A DNA stretch of 64,000 bases from BOG-908 sp965198855 (GTDB lineage: Bacteria; Pseudomonadota; Alphaproteobacteria; Acetobacterales; Acetobacteraceae), in contig CBDAPZ010000002.1 of the NCBI GenBank assembly GCA_965198855.1, positions 1,860,001 to 1,924,000 on the forward strand, in the 5' to 3' direction. The notes below the pieces were generated by a model. That model did no database searches. It had not been told where the DNA came from and saw only the letters and a list, made by a program, of their open reading frames with translations. Position 1 is the stretch's first letter. The number at the start of each line of letters is the position of its first letter. The position numbers were made by a program, and so were the translations under genes. Of this stretch, positions 25,941 through 34,861 are shown piece by piece.

Positions 25941-26653
25941 CGAAATCTCACATTGTTCAAACCGGCTACAAAGCTGCGCCGCAGTCGAACCGCTGAGGCG
26001 CGCATAGGCTGTCTGCTGGGCAAGAAGCGCTCGCCCTCCTGGGCAAGCAGCTATTGCTGAGTGCGTGCGTCGGAACGCTGGCCCGAGAGCCGGAAACCCT
26101 GCATCCGGAACACTTCTCGGGGCAAATTGTCAGAAAATACATCTCCAGGTTGTATTACATGGCGAACCTGTAGCATTCTTCACCCGAATGCAACCTGAAA
26201 AATACGTTACAAGCGGAAATTCTTCCACCGAGATACAACCGGTGGATGTAACGAGCCGCTAGTGCCAGGCAATCTGAGCCAGAGCTCCAACGGTCTTTGC
26301 CGATCAATCGATGACGGGTCCTCGATCCGGGTGGTCATTGGACCGGCCCGGTTTGCACGAGGAGCCCGGCCCCTGGGCGAGAATTGAGCGAGAGAGCACG
26401 TGAAGCTGTCCAAGATGCCATGAAGCGCGGGATGGCGGATGCAATGCTCTGGTTTCCACGGAACGATACACGGAAGCTTGTCGTGCTGAAGTCATGGGTT
26501 TCTTGCTAGTCAAACGGGCGACATTGCGGTCACACCACTCGTCGATGGATACAAAAGATCGAGGCGAGACCGGCAATTTTGTAAAGGAAATGACGATGAG
26601 ACGCGCATTGCTGACGCTTGCGGGCATGATGACGTCAGCCATGAGGCCGGGCG
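25941..26653. other. 700-bp region without a clear gene
   Basis: No family-like frame on either strand. A short frame 26494-26664 (56 codons), with an internal ATG at 26590 and AAGGAAATG nearby, ends inside the next gene, but its sequence is unrecognised. The stretch around 26100-26260 is AT-richer. It may contain promoters for the secreted GH16-like gene and the dioxygenase gene, or decayed coding sequence. Confidence 0.35.
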
Positions 26654-27466
26654 ATGCGGCTTGATCACGCGAACCGGTTCAAAGCCGCGGGTATGGATAA
26701 GACCGAGCAGGTGACAAAAGGCTTAACCGGTCGCCAGCGCTATGCATTCCGGCGCGACGGGTTCCTGTTGATTGACCAGGTAGCAAACGCCTCTGAGGTG
26801 GCCGCCCTACGGAAAATACTGGCTGCGTTGTTCGCCCGCAAAGCCGGCTTGCGGGCAGGACACTTGATCGATTATGCGGCCCCGCGACTGGCCGACGATC
26901 TAAGTGTCGCAAAAATGCCACAACTGCGCTGGTGTGTCGAACACGCGCCCGAACTCGCGACGACAGAGTTTCGCAGGCGGACGCACGCCATAGCAAAAGA
27001 ACTGCTAGGCCACGACGCCGTCTTCGCGTTCGACCACGCCATCATCAAGCCGGCCCATAGCGGCAGCCAGACGCCGTGGCACCAGGACATGGCGTTTCAG
27101 AACAAGCGCGACAGACATAGGCAGATTACATTCTGGATGCCTTTGCAGGATGTGGCGCTGGACAATAGTTGCCTGTTCTACCTGCCTGGCAGCCACCGTG
27201 GGCCGCTGTTGCACCACAACCATCTTCTCGAGGACAAGGATGTCCATGGGCTGGAAGCCAGGAGCCTCCCGGCTCAGACACCTCGTGCTGCGCTCCTGCA
27301 GGCGGGCGGGGTGGCATTGCATGATTGCCGTACGCTGCACAGCGCCGGCCCGAACCTGTCAGGCACGCCACGCTGGTCGTATGCGGTGGCCTATCGTAGG
27401 CCCAATCGCGACTGGGTGAGCAGGCTGCGCTATGGACCGTCTTTGCGTGATTTACTTTTCCGTTAG
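26654..27466 (+). CDS. Phytanoyl-CoA dioxygenase (PhyH) family Fe(II)/2-oxoglutarate oxygenase
   Basis: 270 residues. The iron-binding facial triad is visible: H143-x-D145 in 'W-H-Q-D-M-A-F' and H229 in 'L-H-S-A-G-P-N', with R240 placed to bind 2-oxoglutarate. This family hydroxylates small molecules, lipids or sugar-linked substrates; the substrate here is unknown. AGG lies 7 bases upstream of the ATG at 26654; the ATG at 26693 is an alternative. It sits just outside the EPS genes. Confidence 0.85.
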   Translation: MRLDHANRFKAAGMDKTEQVTKGLTGRQRYAFRRDGFLLIDQVANASEVAALRKILAALFARKAGLRAGHLIDYAAPRLADDLSVAKMPQLRWCVEHAPELATTEFRRRTHAIAKELLGHDAVFAFDHAIIKPAHSGSQTPWHQDMAFQNKRDRHRQITFWMPLQDVALDNSCLFYLPGSHRGPLLHHNHLLEDKDVHGLEARSLPAQTPRAALLQAGGVALHDCRTLHSAGPNLSGTPRWSYAVAYRRPNRDWVSRLRYGPSLRDLLFR

Positions 27467-27576
27467 CCCGCTTTGCGGATTGACGCGCCTGCTGCCGGCC
27501 GCAGAATGCGTCACTCCAGAGAGGCGCTTCCCGCGGCTGAAATGAATTCTTTATTGGCGACCGGAAAGACAATCCT

Positions 27577-28395
27577 GTGAGGCTTCCCCGAAACCTGCTT
27601 GCTTTCTGTCTCGTGCCTCTCCTCGGCAGGACCGCGCAAGCAGGCGAATGGTGGCCGCTGGACGCCAACAACACCATGGTCATCGATACCACCAAAGGGC
27701 GACTGGTCGTGGAGATGCGGCCGGACTTTGCGCCCTTGGCCGTAGCCCGGATCAAGCTTCTCGCCCACGAGCACGTCTATGATGGGCTGCTGTTCCATCG
27801 CGTTCTGGATCACTACGTGGACCAGACGGGCAATCCGAACAATCGCGATGGCGGCACATCGCGTTATCCGAACCTCAAGCCTGAATTCCGGATAATGCTT
27901 GCGCCTCCTGCCATTGATGCGATCGCTACCCAGTCCGCTGACGGCATCACTGGCTTTGTCGGCGCCACCCCTTTCGCAGCGAGCCTGAACCCTCAACACC
28001 CCGGCACTTGGCGCGCCTGGGGCGCCTACTGTCCAGGCGTTGCAGGCATGGGCCGCGAGGAAGGGCTCGACACCGCCAACAGCGAAATCTTTTTCATGCG
28101 CGATGCGAGCAGATCCCTCGATCATGACTACACTGTTTGGGGCCGCGTGGTGCAGGGATTGGAGGTTGTGCGTGCCATCGCGGTCGGAGAACCGCCACCT
28201 GCTCCGGACAGAATGATTCGTGTCAGATTGATGGCTGAGCTGCCGGAAGCCGAACAGCCGAAGATCGAGGTGATCGATACGCATTCGGCCGCGTTTGCGG
28301 CTGCACTGCGTGCGTTGCGTGCACAGCGTGGTGCTGATTTCTCGGTGTGCGATGTGCCGATTGCAACACGGACGCTTCATGGTGGTGAGAAGTAG
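27577..28395 (+). CDS. Periplasmic cyclophilin-type peptidyl-prolyl isomerase
   Basis: 272 residues from a GTG start. The signal peptide ends near 'T-A-Q-A-G'. The cyclophilin core is recognisable: 'T-T-K-G-R-L-V-V-E-M', 'Y-D-G-L-L-F-H-R-V-L' (F-H-R, catalytic-type Arg), and 'V-W-G-R-V-V-Q-G-L-E-V-V'. An insertion around 115-155 is larger than in E. coli PpiA. It should speed proline isomerisation of exported proteins. It ends with repeat R4. Confidence 0.88.
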   Translation: MRLPRNLLAFCLVPLLGRTAQAGEWWPLDANNTMVIDTTKGRLVVEMRPDFAPLAVARIKLLAHEHVYDGLLFHRVLDHYVDQTGNPNNRDGGTSRYPNLKPEFRIMLAPPAIDAIATQSADGITGFVGATPFAASLNPQHPGTWRAWGAYCPGVAGMGREEGLDTANSEIFFMRDASRSLDHDYTVWGRVVQGLEVVRAIAVGEPPPAPDRMIRVRLMAELPEAEQPKIEVIDTHSAAFAAALRALRAQRGADFSVCDVPIATRTLHGGEK

Positions 28396-28470
28396 AAAGC
28401 TCTTCTTTTCTGAAGAAAAGAAGCAAAAGACTTTCAGGTCGCTGTCGCGGTATTATCCGGCAGAGAGGGA
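28396..28470. repeat. Terminator-like repeat, copy R4 (left arm and core)
   Basis: The TCTTTTCTGAAGAAAAGA palindrome, GCAAAAGACTTTC and the core TCGCTGTCGCGG are present, then TATTATCCGGCAGAG. The GH15 stop codon (28453) and last codons on the minus strand lie inside the element, so the repeat has become part of that gene's end. Confidence 0.75.
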
Positions 28471-30234
28471 GCAGGCAGCGTGGATGAGGGCTAGATGACT
28501 TAAGGCCTGGGGGACGTTGCCTAAGGCTGCGCCGGTGTGCGGATCGATCTGTTCGTTCATAAGGCCCAGATTTTGGCCACACGATTCGAGCATGGCCCGC
28601 ATTTGCGACGATGCTTTCTCTGGCTCTCCCAGTAACGCAAATGCTTCCACCAGCCAGAAGCCGCAAGCGATGAAGGCACCCTCCTCCGCCTGCATGCCGG
28701 AATAGCGATAGATATGAGGCCCGCAGCCTAACTCGCGCTGCACAGCGTCGCGTGTCAAAGCCAACCGCTTCTTGTTCGCATACCCGAAGCGCGCGGCAAG
28801 CAATAAGCTTGCATCGAGCTTCTCCGAGCCGGCTTGCAATGTGTAAGATTGCTTCTCTTCGCTCCAACACTCGGCCTCTATCCACGCGTAAATGCTGTCC
28901 CGCTCGCTGCGCCATGCAGCGACCCTGCTATCGTCCAGTTGTCCTAGCGCCGCGAGCGACACGGCTCGATCCAGCGCCAACCAACAGCTGATCTTCGACA
29001 GGGTATAATGGGCCTGTTCCTCAAGCTCCCAGATGCCGCTATCTTTGCTATGCCAGAGACTCACACAACGATCGGCCTCGTCGGCCAGCAATTTACGTGT
29101 TGCCAGGTCGAGCACATGGCCTTCGCCAACGAATAACGAAGCGGTCTCGAAGATATCGCCGAACATGCCGAGTTGTAGTTGGGCAGCCGCCTTGTTGCCG
29201 AGGCGGACCGGTCCGCTATCGCAATACCCGGGTAAATCGAGCACCGTTTCCGCAGGCACCTCGCCGCCATCGAGCGTATACATGGTAGCAAGTTTGCCGC
29301 CATGCCTGCGCACTGTCCTGGTCAGCCAGGAAAAGGCGGCCTGTGCTTCGGCCGTCGCACCCACACGCAGGAATGCTTTGATCGTGTAGGTGACGTCACG
29401 CAGCCAGGCGTAACGGTAATCATAGTTCTTGTCGCCGCCGATACGTTCCGGAAGCCCGTTTGTGGCCGCGGCCGCGATGGCGCCGGAAGGTGAATATACC
29501 AGCAGCTTAAGCGCAAGGGCACTGCGGCGCACGGCTGCGTCATGCACACCGACTTGGCCGAGCCTGCTTGTCCATTCCTTCCAAGATTGGTCGGAGCGAT
29601 CTATCCGTTCATCGATCTCTTCCATGGGGGACAATATCAAGGGTGTGTCCCATCCCGCCAAAACGGCGAGGATGCTGCGTTCCCCTGCCTTGACGGCAAG
29701 CGTTGCGATGACGCCGCGTGCATTCTCCTCGATCCTCCGCACTGTGTCAGAGGAGCGGAAGGCAGTGATCAAGCCGTCCAGGTGCAACACATCGCCATGT
29801 GGACTTGTTTCGCGGCGCGACTCTGCTGCAATCCGTCGTGCCGACAATACTTCGATGCGGCATTCCACCACACCGTCCAGACCATCGACACGGCGTGCCA
29901 GTTCGCTCCACGGCAGACGGCCGGAAATGCCGCTATTGAGCGAATCGGTCACCCGTATCCGACCCGTTGCCGTCGTAAAAATCAGCTCGAATACGTTGCT
30001 ATCGTCGCGATAGCAACGCTCAACGGTGAATGGCTGAACCGGCGTGATCGAAAACCGCCCACCTTCTTCCGGATCGAGTATACGATCGAATAGGGGTGCC
30101 CCATCCATCGATGATGGACACCACCAGTCGATCGAGCCATTGGCACCTGCCAGCGCCACGCTGCGTCCGTCACCCAGAGCGGCATAGGATTCGAGCGGCA
30201 GGAAGCCTTCCTGCCGCAAGCCCGGATTGATCAC
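28453..30234 (-). CDS. Glycoside hydrolase family 15 (glucoamylase/trehalase-like)
   Basis: 593 residues from a GTG at 30234 that overlaps the SDR stop (GTGA); a longer upstream frame would run deep into the SDR gene. The N-terminal DUF5911-like domain ('P-L-E-S-Y-A-A-L-G-D-G-R-S') precedes an (alpha/alpha)6 barrel with 'Y-D-Y-R-Y-A-W-L-R-D' (ending about residue 280), 'D-S-G-I-W-E-L' carrying the likely general acid, and 'E-E-G-A-F-I-A-C-G-F-W' with the likely base. Cytoplasmic; known members hydrolyse alpha-glucosides or trehalose. Coupled to the SDR gene. Confidence 0.9.
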   Translation of the reverse strand: MINPGLRQEGFLPLESYAALGDGRSVALAGANGSIDWWCPSSMDGAPLFDRILDPEEGGRFSITPVQPFTVERCYRDDSNVFELIFTTATGRIRVTDSLNSGISGRLPWSELARRVDGLDGVVECRIEVLSARRIAAESRRETSPHGDVLHLDGLITAFRSSDTVRRIEENARGVIATLAVKAGERSILAVLAGWDTPLILSPMEEIDERIDRSDQSWKEWTSRLGQVGVHDAAVRRSALALKLLVYSPSGAIAAAATNGLPERIGGDKNYDYRYAWLRDVTYTIKAFLRVGATAEAQAAFSWLTRTVRRHGGKLATMYTLDGGEVPAETVLDLPGYCDSGPVRLGNKAAAQLQLGMFGDIFETASLFVGEGHVLDLATRKLLADEADRCVSLWHSKDSGIWELEEQAHYTLSKISCWLALDRAVSLAALGQLDDSRVAAWRSERDSIYAWIEAECWSEEKQSYTLQAGSEKLDASLLLAARFGYANKKRLALTRDAVQRELGCGPHIYRYSGMQAEEGAFIACGFWLVEAFALLGEPEKASSQMRAMLESCGQNLGLMNEQIDPHTGAALGNVPQALSHLALIHAACSLSAG

Positions 30235-31127
30235 GAAATGGGATTGCCCCCGGTGACGCCGTAAACCTCGCCGGTCACGTAGCTCGATTCCTGCGACGCC
30301 AGCAGCACGTAAATGGGCGCGCATTCTGCCGGCTGCCCCGGGCGCTTCATTGGCACTTCCTCGCCAAAGTCAGGAATGTTCTTTGCAGGCTGGCCGCCGG
30401 ATGATTGCAGCGGGGTCCAGAACGGCCCGGGTGCAACTGCATTTACGCGGATACCCTTGCTGACCACCTGTTTGGCGAGCGCATGGGTAAAGGCGGTGAT
30501 CGCAGCTTTTGTGGGCGCGTAATCCAGCAGCATCGGCGAAGGATTATAGCTCTGTATCGACGTCGTGTTGATGATCGTGGCACCCTTCGGCATCAGCGGC
30601 AGCGCCGCCTTGCAGAGCCAGAACATCGCAAAGACATTGGTGCGGAACGTGGCCTCGAATTGCTCGGTGGTGAGATCGGCGATATTTTCGACAGCCGTCT
30701 GCTTGCCGGCGACATTCACCAATATGTCGAGGCCGCCAAGATGCAACTCCGCATCCCGCACCAGCGATTTGCAGAAATCCTCGTTCGTGATGTCGCCGGG
30801 CATGGCGACGCCCTTTACGCCCGCTTCTGTCACGAAACGTATTGTCTCCTGCGCATCCACCTCTTCGCTGGCAAGGTAGTTGAGCGCAACGTCCGCACCT
30901 TCGCGGGCGAACGCAATCGCGACAGCGCGACCGATGCCACTGTCGCCGCCGGTGATCAGCGCGCGACGACCGGCGAGCCGGCCGAAACCTTTGTAGCTCT
31001 CCTCACCATGATCGGGTTTAGGCACCATGTCTTTGGCAAGGCCAGGAGCCGATTGCGGCTGGTCTTCAAATTTGGGTTGCGGATACTGCGTTAGTGGATC
31101 CTGCATCGTATATTGGTTCTTGCTCAC
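30231..31127 (-). CDS. Short-chain dehydrogenase/reductase (YghA / glucose-ribitol dehydrogenase-like)
   Basis: 298 residues. The N-terminal ~45-residue extension ('M-Q-D-P-L-T-Q-Y-P-Q-P') is typical of the YghA-type SDR subgroup linked to stress. T-G-G-D-S-G-I-G is the cofactor-binding glycine motif, N-V-A-G follows, and 'Y-A-P-T-K-A-A' provides the catalytic Tyr and Lys. NAD(P)-dependent oxidation or reduction of an unknown carbonyl or alcohol. It is the first gene of an operon with the GH15 gene and is divergent from the MFS gene. Confidence 0.9.
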   Translation of the reverse strand: MSKNQYTMQDPLTQYPQPKFEDQPQSAPGLAKDMVPKPDHGEESYKGFGRLAGRRALITGGDSGIGRAVAIAFAREGADVALNYLASEEVDAQETIRFVTEAGVKGVAMPGDITNEDFCKSLVRDAELHLGGLDILVNVAGKQTAVENIADLTTEQFEATFRTNVFAMFWLCKAALPLMPKGATIINTTSIQSYNPSPMLLDYAPTKAAITAFTHALAKQVVSKGIRVNAVAPGPFWTPLQSSGGQPAKNIPDFGEEVPMKRPGQPAECAPIYVLLASQESSYVTGEVYGVTGGNPIS

Positions 31128-31218
31128 GAGCCGTATCTTCCAGAGTTGTTCGGCGGGAGAACGTGACCGGCGCCTGCGAGTTTGCTTCCTGCGGCAAAGG
31201 TGTGGAACAGTTTGGCCG

Positions 31219-32394
31219 ATGCAAACGGGCTCTAGCCTGCCGCGCTTTTTGGCCCTCTACGCAGCCCTGTTTGCCGCGTTTGGCGTAGCATCGCCTTTTT
31301 TGCCGGGCCTGCTCCAGCAGGATGGCTTGCACGCCAGCAGTATCGGCATCGTGCTCGCGTCAGGCACGGCGATCAGGCTGTTGGCCGGGCCTTTAGGTGG
31401 GCGGCTGGCAGACCGCCTGGCGAAGCCTTCGCGTGTCCTCGCCGGCTTTGCCGCGGCTTCTGCTTTGGTGGCGATCCTCTATGCACCCGCGCGCGGCCTC
31501 ACAGCACTTCTTTGTGTCAGCGTCGCGCATGCTGCGATGCTGGCACCTTTGACGCCGGTGGCCGACGCGCTCGCTTTGGGTTCTGCGCTGCAGCCGCCAG
31601 GCTTTCGTTATGGCTGGGTTCGCGGTGCCGGTTCTGCCGCTTTCATCGCGGCCACGCTTCTCTCCGGCGAGATGGTGGAGCGGTTCGGCCTAGATATCAT
31701 CATCTGGATGAACGGGGCACTGCTTGCCGTCGGTGCTGCCCTTGCCTTGCGTATTCCAAACCAGGTTGCTGGCGCAGTAGAGGCTGGCGCTCCCGCACCC
31801 ACGGGCGCCGTGCTGGCCCCCTGGCGCGCCTTGCTCGGTATTCCGGTGTTCCTGCGCCTGATGGCGGCGGCGGCATTGATTACCGGCAGCCATGCGCTGC
31901 ATGACGGATTCGAGGTGATACGCTGGCGGGCTGGTGGGCTTTCAGCCGGCCAGTCGGGCGCGCTCTGGGCGTTGTCGGTCGCCGGTGAGGTGTTCGTGTT
32001 CTTCTATGCGGGGCGACGGCTGCTGGATCGCCTTGGGCCAGGCCGCGCGATGATGCTAGCGGCGGCGGCCGGCGTGCTGCGTTGGGGTGTTGCAGCCAGC
32101 ACAGTGTCATTTCCGATACTCGCCGTCGTCGAGCCATTGCACGGCCTCACCTTCGCGCTGCTTCATCTTGCCTGTATGGCCGTCATCGGTCGCGTGATAC
32201 CAAAAACCTTGGCCGCGACCGCACAGGCTTTCTACGCAACCGTTGCAACGGGCGCCGTCTATGCCATCGTGACGTTGGCGACCGGCCCGCTCTATGAGCG
32301 CTTCGGTGCTGCCTCCTTCTGGGTCATGGCGTTTATGTGCCTTCTGGCGCTGCCGATTGCAGGCGGCCTGCGGGTGCCGCACGAAAACGCGTGA
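31219..32394 (+). CDS. MFS_1_like transporter (HcaT/LacY-type)
   Basis: 391 residues from the ATG at 31219, chosen because the protein then begins as the family does ('S-L-P-R-F-L-A-L-Y-A-A-L-F'). About 12 membrane helices, with the loop 'G-P-L-G-G-R-L-A-D-R' between TM2 and TM3 as in MFS proteins. Close in style to 3-phenylpropionate/nucleoside-type MFS_1_like carriers; the substrate is unknown. It ends one base before the convergent topoisomerase IB gene. Confidence 0.82.
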   Translation: MQTGSSLPRFLALYAALFAAFGVASPFLPGLLQQDGLHASSIGIVLASGTAIRLLAGPLGGRLADRLAKPSRVLAGFAAASALVAILYAPARGLTALLCVSVAHAAMLAPLTPVADALALGSALQPPGFRYGWVRGAGSAAFIAATLLSGEMVERFGLDIIIWMNGALLAVGAALALRIPNQVAGAVEAGAPAPTGAVLAPWRALLGIPVFLRLMAAAALITGSHALHDGFEVIRWRAGGLSAGQSGALWALSVAGEVFVFFYAGRRLLDRLGPGRAMMLAAAAGVLRWGVAASTVSFPILAVVEPLHGLTFALLHLACMAVIGRVIPKTLAATAQAFYATVATGAVYAIVTLATGPLYERFGAASFWVMAFMCLLALPIAGGLRVPHENA

Positions 32395-32395
32395 T

Positions 32396-33478
32396 CTATG
32401 CCCCCAGCCGCCGGCCGAGGTAACGGGTGACGGCGCGTTCTTCAGCGGTAAGCCCTGGTGCATCGGCATCGAGCACCGCGCCGGCGCGGGATTTTACACC
32501 TTCGAGCAGGCTGCCATCGAGATAGCCGTCGAAGATCGCCGGATGTATATAACATTTTCGGCAGATGCTTGGCGTGTTGCCCAACATCTTCGCCACCGCC
32601 TCGATGGCACGCAGCACGTTCTTCTTGGCTTTCGCCTCGCTGTCGAACGCCTCGAATTGCTGCAGGGCGAGTGCCGCCAGATTTGTCGCAGCCCAGGTTC
32701 GAAAATCCTTCGCCGTGATGTCTTCCCCGGTGATCTCGCGCAGATAGGCATTTACATCGTCGGAGCCGACGCCGTGCTCGCTGCCGTCCTCATCCACGTA
32801 TTTGAAAAGATCCTGTCCGCGTATGTCCTGAAGGCGCTGTATGATTTTGGCGAGCCGCCGGTCTTTCACCTCGGTGTGCCAAACGATGCCGTGCTTCGCA
32901 CGGAAATCGAACGTCAGCACACCGCCTTTCACCGTGGCGTGCCGTTGCCGCAGCGTTGTCAGGCCGAAACTCTTGTTGTTGCGAGCATATTCCTCGTTTC
33001 CGATCCGCATGAGCGTGCGTTCCAGCAGACGCACGAGGACGGCGAGAACTTTCTCACGCGGCAGGCCAGGCCGCGCGATATCGTGCTCTACCTGCGCGCG
33101 TATGACCGGGAGCTTCGCACCGAAAACGAGCATCTTGCTGAATTTCGCTTCATCACGCACGAGGCGCCAACGCGGATGATACCGATATTGCTTCCGACCA
33201 CGCGCATCTCGCCCGATGGCTTGAATGTGCCCGTTAGGGTTTTTGCAGATCCACACATCTGTATAGGCCGGCGGGATGGCGAGCTTCCGTATGCGGGCGA
33301 TAATCTTGTCGTCCTTGATCTCCTTGCCTTTTGCATCCTGGTAGATGAAGCCGTCCTTGCCCGCGATGCGGTGATACCCTGGCTCGGAATCGTTGGTATA
33401 GTGCAGATGTGCTGCTTCGGCTGCCTCTTCGGGAGTGAGAGGATTGTCGTTCTCGACCTTGGGTGCTTTTACCGGCAT
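32396..33478 (-). CDS. Eukaryote-like DNA topoisomerase IB
   Basis: 360 residues from the ATG at 33478 (a TTG at 33514 is possible). The poxvirus/bacterial topo IB core is clear: 'Y-Q-Y..H-P-R-W' type N-lobe region, 'R-I-G-N-E-E-Y-A-R', 'T-T-L-R-Q-R-H', and the nucleophile in 'C-R-K-C-Y-I-H-P-A', Tyr at about 310. It relaxes supercoils through a 3'-phosphotyrosine intermediate and needs no ATP. In bacteria such enzymes are accessory and often sit with stress genes. Repeat R10 separates it from the methyltransferase gene upstream. Confidence 0.93.
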   Translation of the reverse strand: MPVKAPKVENDNPLTPEEAAEAAHLHYTNDSEPGYHRIAGKDGFIYQDAKGKEIKDDKIIARIRKLAIPPAYTDVWICKNPNGHIQAIGRDARGRKQYRYHPRWRLVRDEAKFSKMLVFGAKLPVIRAQVEHDIARPGLPREKVLAVLVRLLERTLMRIGNEEYARNNKSFGLTTLRQRHATVKGGVLTFDFRAKHGIVWHTEVKDRRLAKIIQRLQDIRGQDLFKYVDEDGSEHGVGSDDVNAYLREITGEDITAKDFRTWAATNLAALALQQFEAFDSEAKAKKNVLRAIEAVAKMLGNTPSICRKCYIHPAIFDGYLDGSLLEGVKSRAGAVLDADAPGLTAEERAVTRYLGRRLGA

Positions 33479-33510
33479 TATGGAACTACAAGCTTTCAGA
33501 AATAGGCTAG

Positions 33511-33553
33511 GCAAGACTTCTTTTTGAAAAAAGAGGCAAAAACTTTTATTTCC
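33511..33553. terminator. Short terminator-like repeat, copy R10
   Basis: 'CTTCTTTTTGAAAAAAGAGG' plus 'CAAAAACTTTTATTTCC' is a reduced left arm. It lies at the end of the five-gene minus-strand operon, with the methyltransferase stop in its margin. Confidence 0.6.
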
Positions 33554-34118
33554 TGAGCACGTCGAGGCGGTAGGCTTCCGTGCGGGATTGCGAAAGGATC
33601 TGGTAGTTCAGGTTACGCATGAAAATAGTTGCTGCGTCGTCGCCGCTGATAGGGTAGTCGGTCTCGCCGAGGTAATGGACCAGTAGAACGACACCGCCTT
33701 TCAGCAGGCAATGGTCAACTTCCTTGGCCACGCGCGACAAAGCAGCAATGTTGAGGTAATATAGGACTTCCGACAGCACGATGAGGTCAAACTCGCCCTT
33801 CGGCCACTCATCCGGAACACTGCGGTTCTCGAAACGCACATGCGGCGCGTCGCAATCTCGTCGCGCTTGTGCCAGGGCCGCATCAGCCAGATCGAGCGCG
33901 AGCAAGTCGCGGCAACGCGTCGCCAATTGCCGTGTGAAAACGCCGATGGAACAACCGACTTCCAGGCCAGACCGATAAATGGCGTCCGGCAACGCCGCCA
34001 GACTCGCAGCATATTTATGGCGCTCGTAGTCACTTGTGGCGAATTGCCACGGATCTGGATCAGCCGCGTAGAGAGCGTCGAAATAGGCCCTTTCAATGCT
34101 TCCAACACGACGGCTCAC
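33546..34118 (-). CDS. NodS-like SAM-dependent methyltransferase
   Basis: 190 residues. The N-terminal signature 'Y-F-D-A-L-Y-A-A-D-P-D-P-W' is the hallmark of the NodS family, whose founding member N-methylates Nod factors. The SAM motif is L-E-V-G-C-S-I-G (52-59), followed by 'L-A-L-D-L-A'. Soluble. It begins inside the PIG-L stop (ATGA) and is the last gene of a five-gene operon. By analogy it may methylate the amine exposed by the neighbouring deacetylase; that is inference. Confidence 0.82.
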   Translation of the reverse strand: MSRRVGSIERAYFDALYAADPDPWQFATSDYERHKYAASLAALPDAIYRSGLEVGCSIGVFTRQLATRCRDLLALDLADAALAQARRDCDAPHVRFENRSVPDEWPKGEFDLIVLSEVLYYLNIAALSRVAKEVDHCLLKGGVVLLVHYLGETDYPISGDDAATIFMRNLNYQILSQSRTEAYRLDVLRK

Positions 34119-34861
34119 TGCGACAGATCCACGTCGATAAATGTCTCCGTCGGCGCCGTGAAGATGTCGATGAAAGCGGAAGGCATCTGAAACCCTTCAG
34201 GATCGTCAGTGATGATCCCAGCATATTGCGACCGATGGGATTCGATCGCCGCGCGTTTCGCCGGCAGATGAGCCGCGATATCCAGCCGGAAACCGTTGAT
34301 GGGCGCAACATCGATCAGCGTTCTCACCGGTATCGTCCAACCCCATACCGGATAGGCCAGAAGCTTCGCACCGGTCAGCCGGCACGCCGCTTCGGCAATC
34401 ATGGCTGCCGCTTCGTGATCGCAATGTGGATCCTGCCGCCAAGAGGCGGCCACCGTGCGACAGCCCCATTGGATGATCAGTCCCGCCACGAGCGCTGCAG
34501 CCTCATCCAGCCCATCGCCTTTGCAGGGCGCGCCGGTATCCGGATAGCGCAAAAAAACCACACGCTCCGGCGGCAATCCTAGATGGCGCATCGCCGCTTT
34601 CGTCTCGTCTTCGCGCAATGCCCGCAGGCGCTCGGCTGGAAAGACCCGTGAGTTTGGATGGGATTTGCTGCCATCGGTGAGGATAGCGATTAAGGGCGGC
34701 TTGCCTTGCCGGCACGCTTCGGCGATGAGACCGCCGCAGCCGAGACTTTCGTCATCAGGATGTGGCGCGAGTACTAGGATGGGTTCATGCCCGAAAACCG
34801 TGTTGAACTCTTTAAGCGGGAGAAGGCGCATCTGCTTGAAGGCCTCTTCAGCACGCATCAT
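34115..34861 (-). CDS. PIG-L/LmbE-family Zn-dependent de-N-acetylase
   Basis: 248 residues. The zinc/catalytic motif P-H-P-D-D-E (33-38) and the distal H146-x-D-H149 ('P-H-C-D-H') are intact. Known members deacetylate GlcNAc-containing small molecules or lipids (GlcNAc-PI, mycothiol and bacillithiol precursors). No signal peptide. It starts in the acyl-CoA dehydrogenase-like stop and ends in the methyltransferase start, both by ATGA. The substrate is likely the product of the operon's glycosyltransferase. Confidence 0.88.
   Translation of the reverse strand: MMRAEEAFKQMRLLPLKEFNTVFGHEPILVLAPHPDDESLGCGGLIAEACRQGKPPLIAILTDGSKSHPNSRVFPAERLRALREDETKAAMRHLGLPPERVVFLRYPDTGAPCKGDGLDEAAALVAGLIIQWGCRTVAASWRQDPHCDHEAAAMIAEAACRLTGAKLLAYPVWGWTIPVRTLIDVAPINGFRLDIAAHLPAKRAAIESHRSQYAGIITDDPEGFQMPSAFIDIFTAPTETFIDVDLSQ

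Noticed and set aside
26494..26664. 56-codon frame before the dioxygenase gene
   Set aside because: Polar, unrecognised sequence overlapping the next start; not enough support to call a gene.
30235..30324. N-terminal extension of the GH15 gene
   Set aside because: The GTG at 30234 overlaps the SDR stop as GTGA, and the family N-terminus begins just after it.
32294..33505. Long open frame antisense to topoisomerase IB
   Set aside because: Topoisomerase IB motifs are clear on the other strand, so this is a shadow frame.
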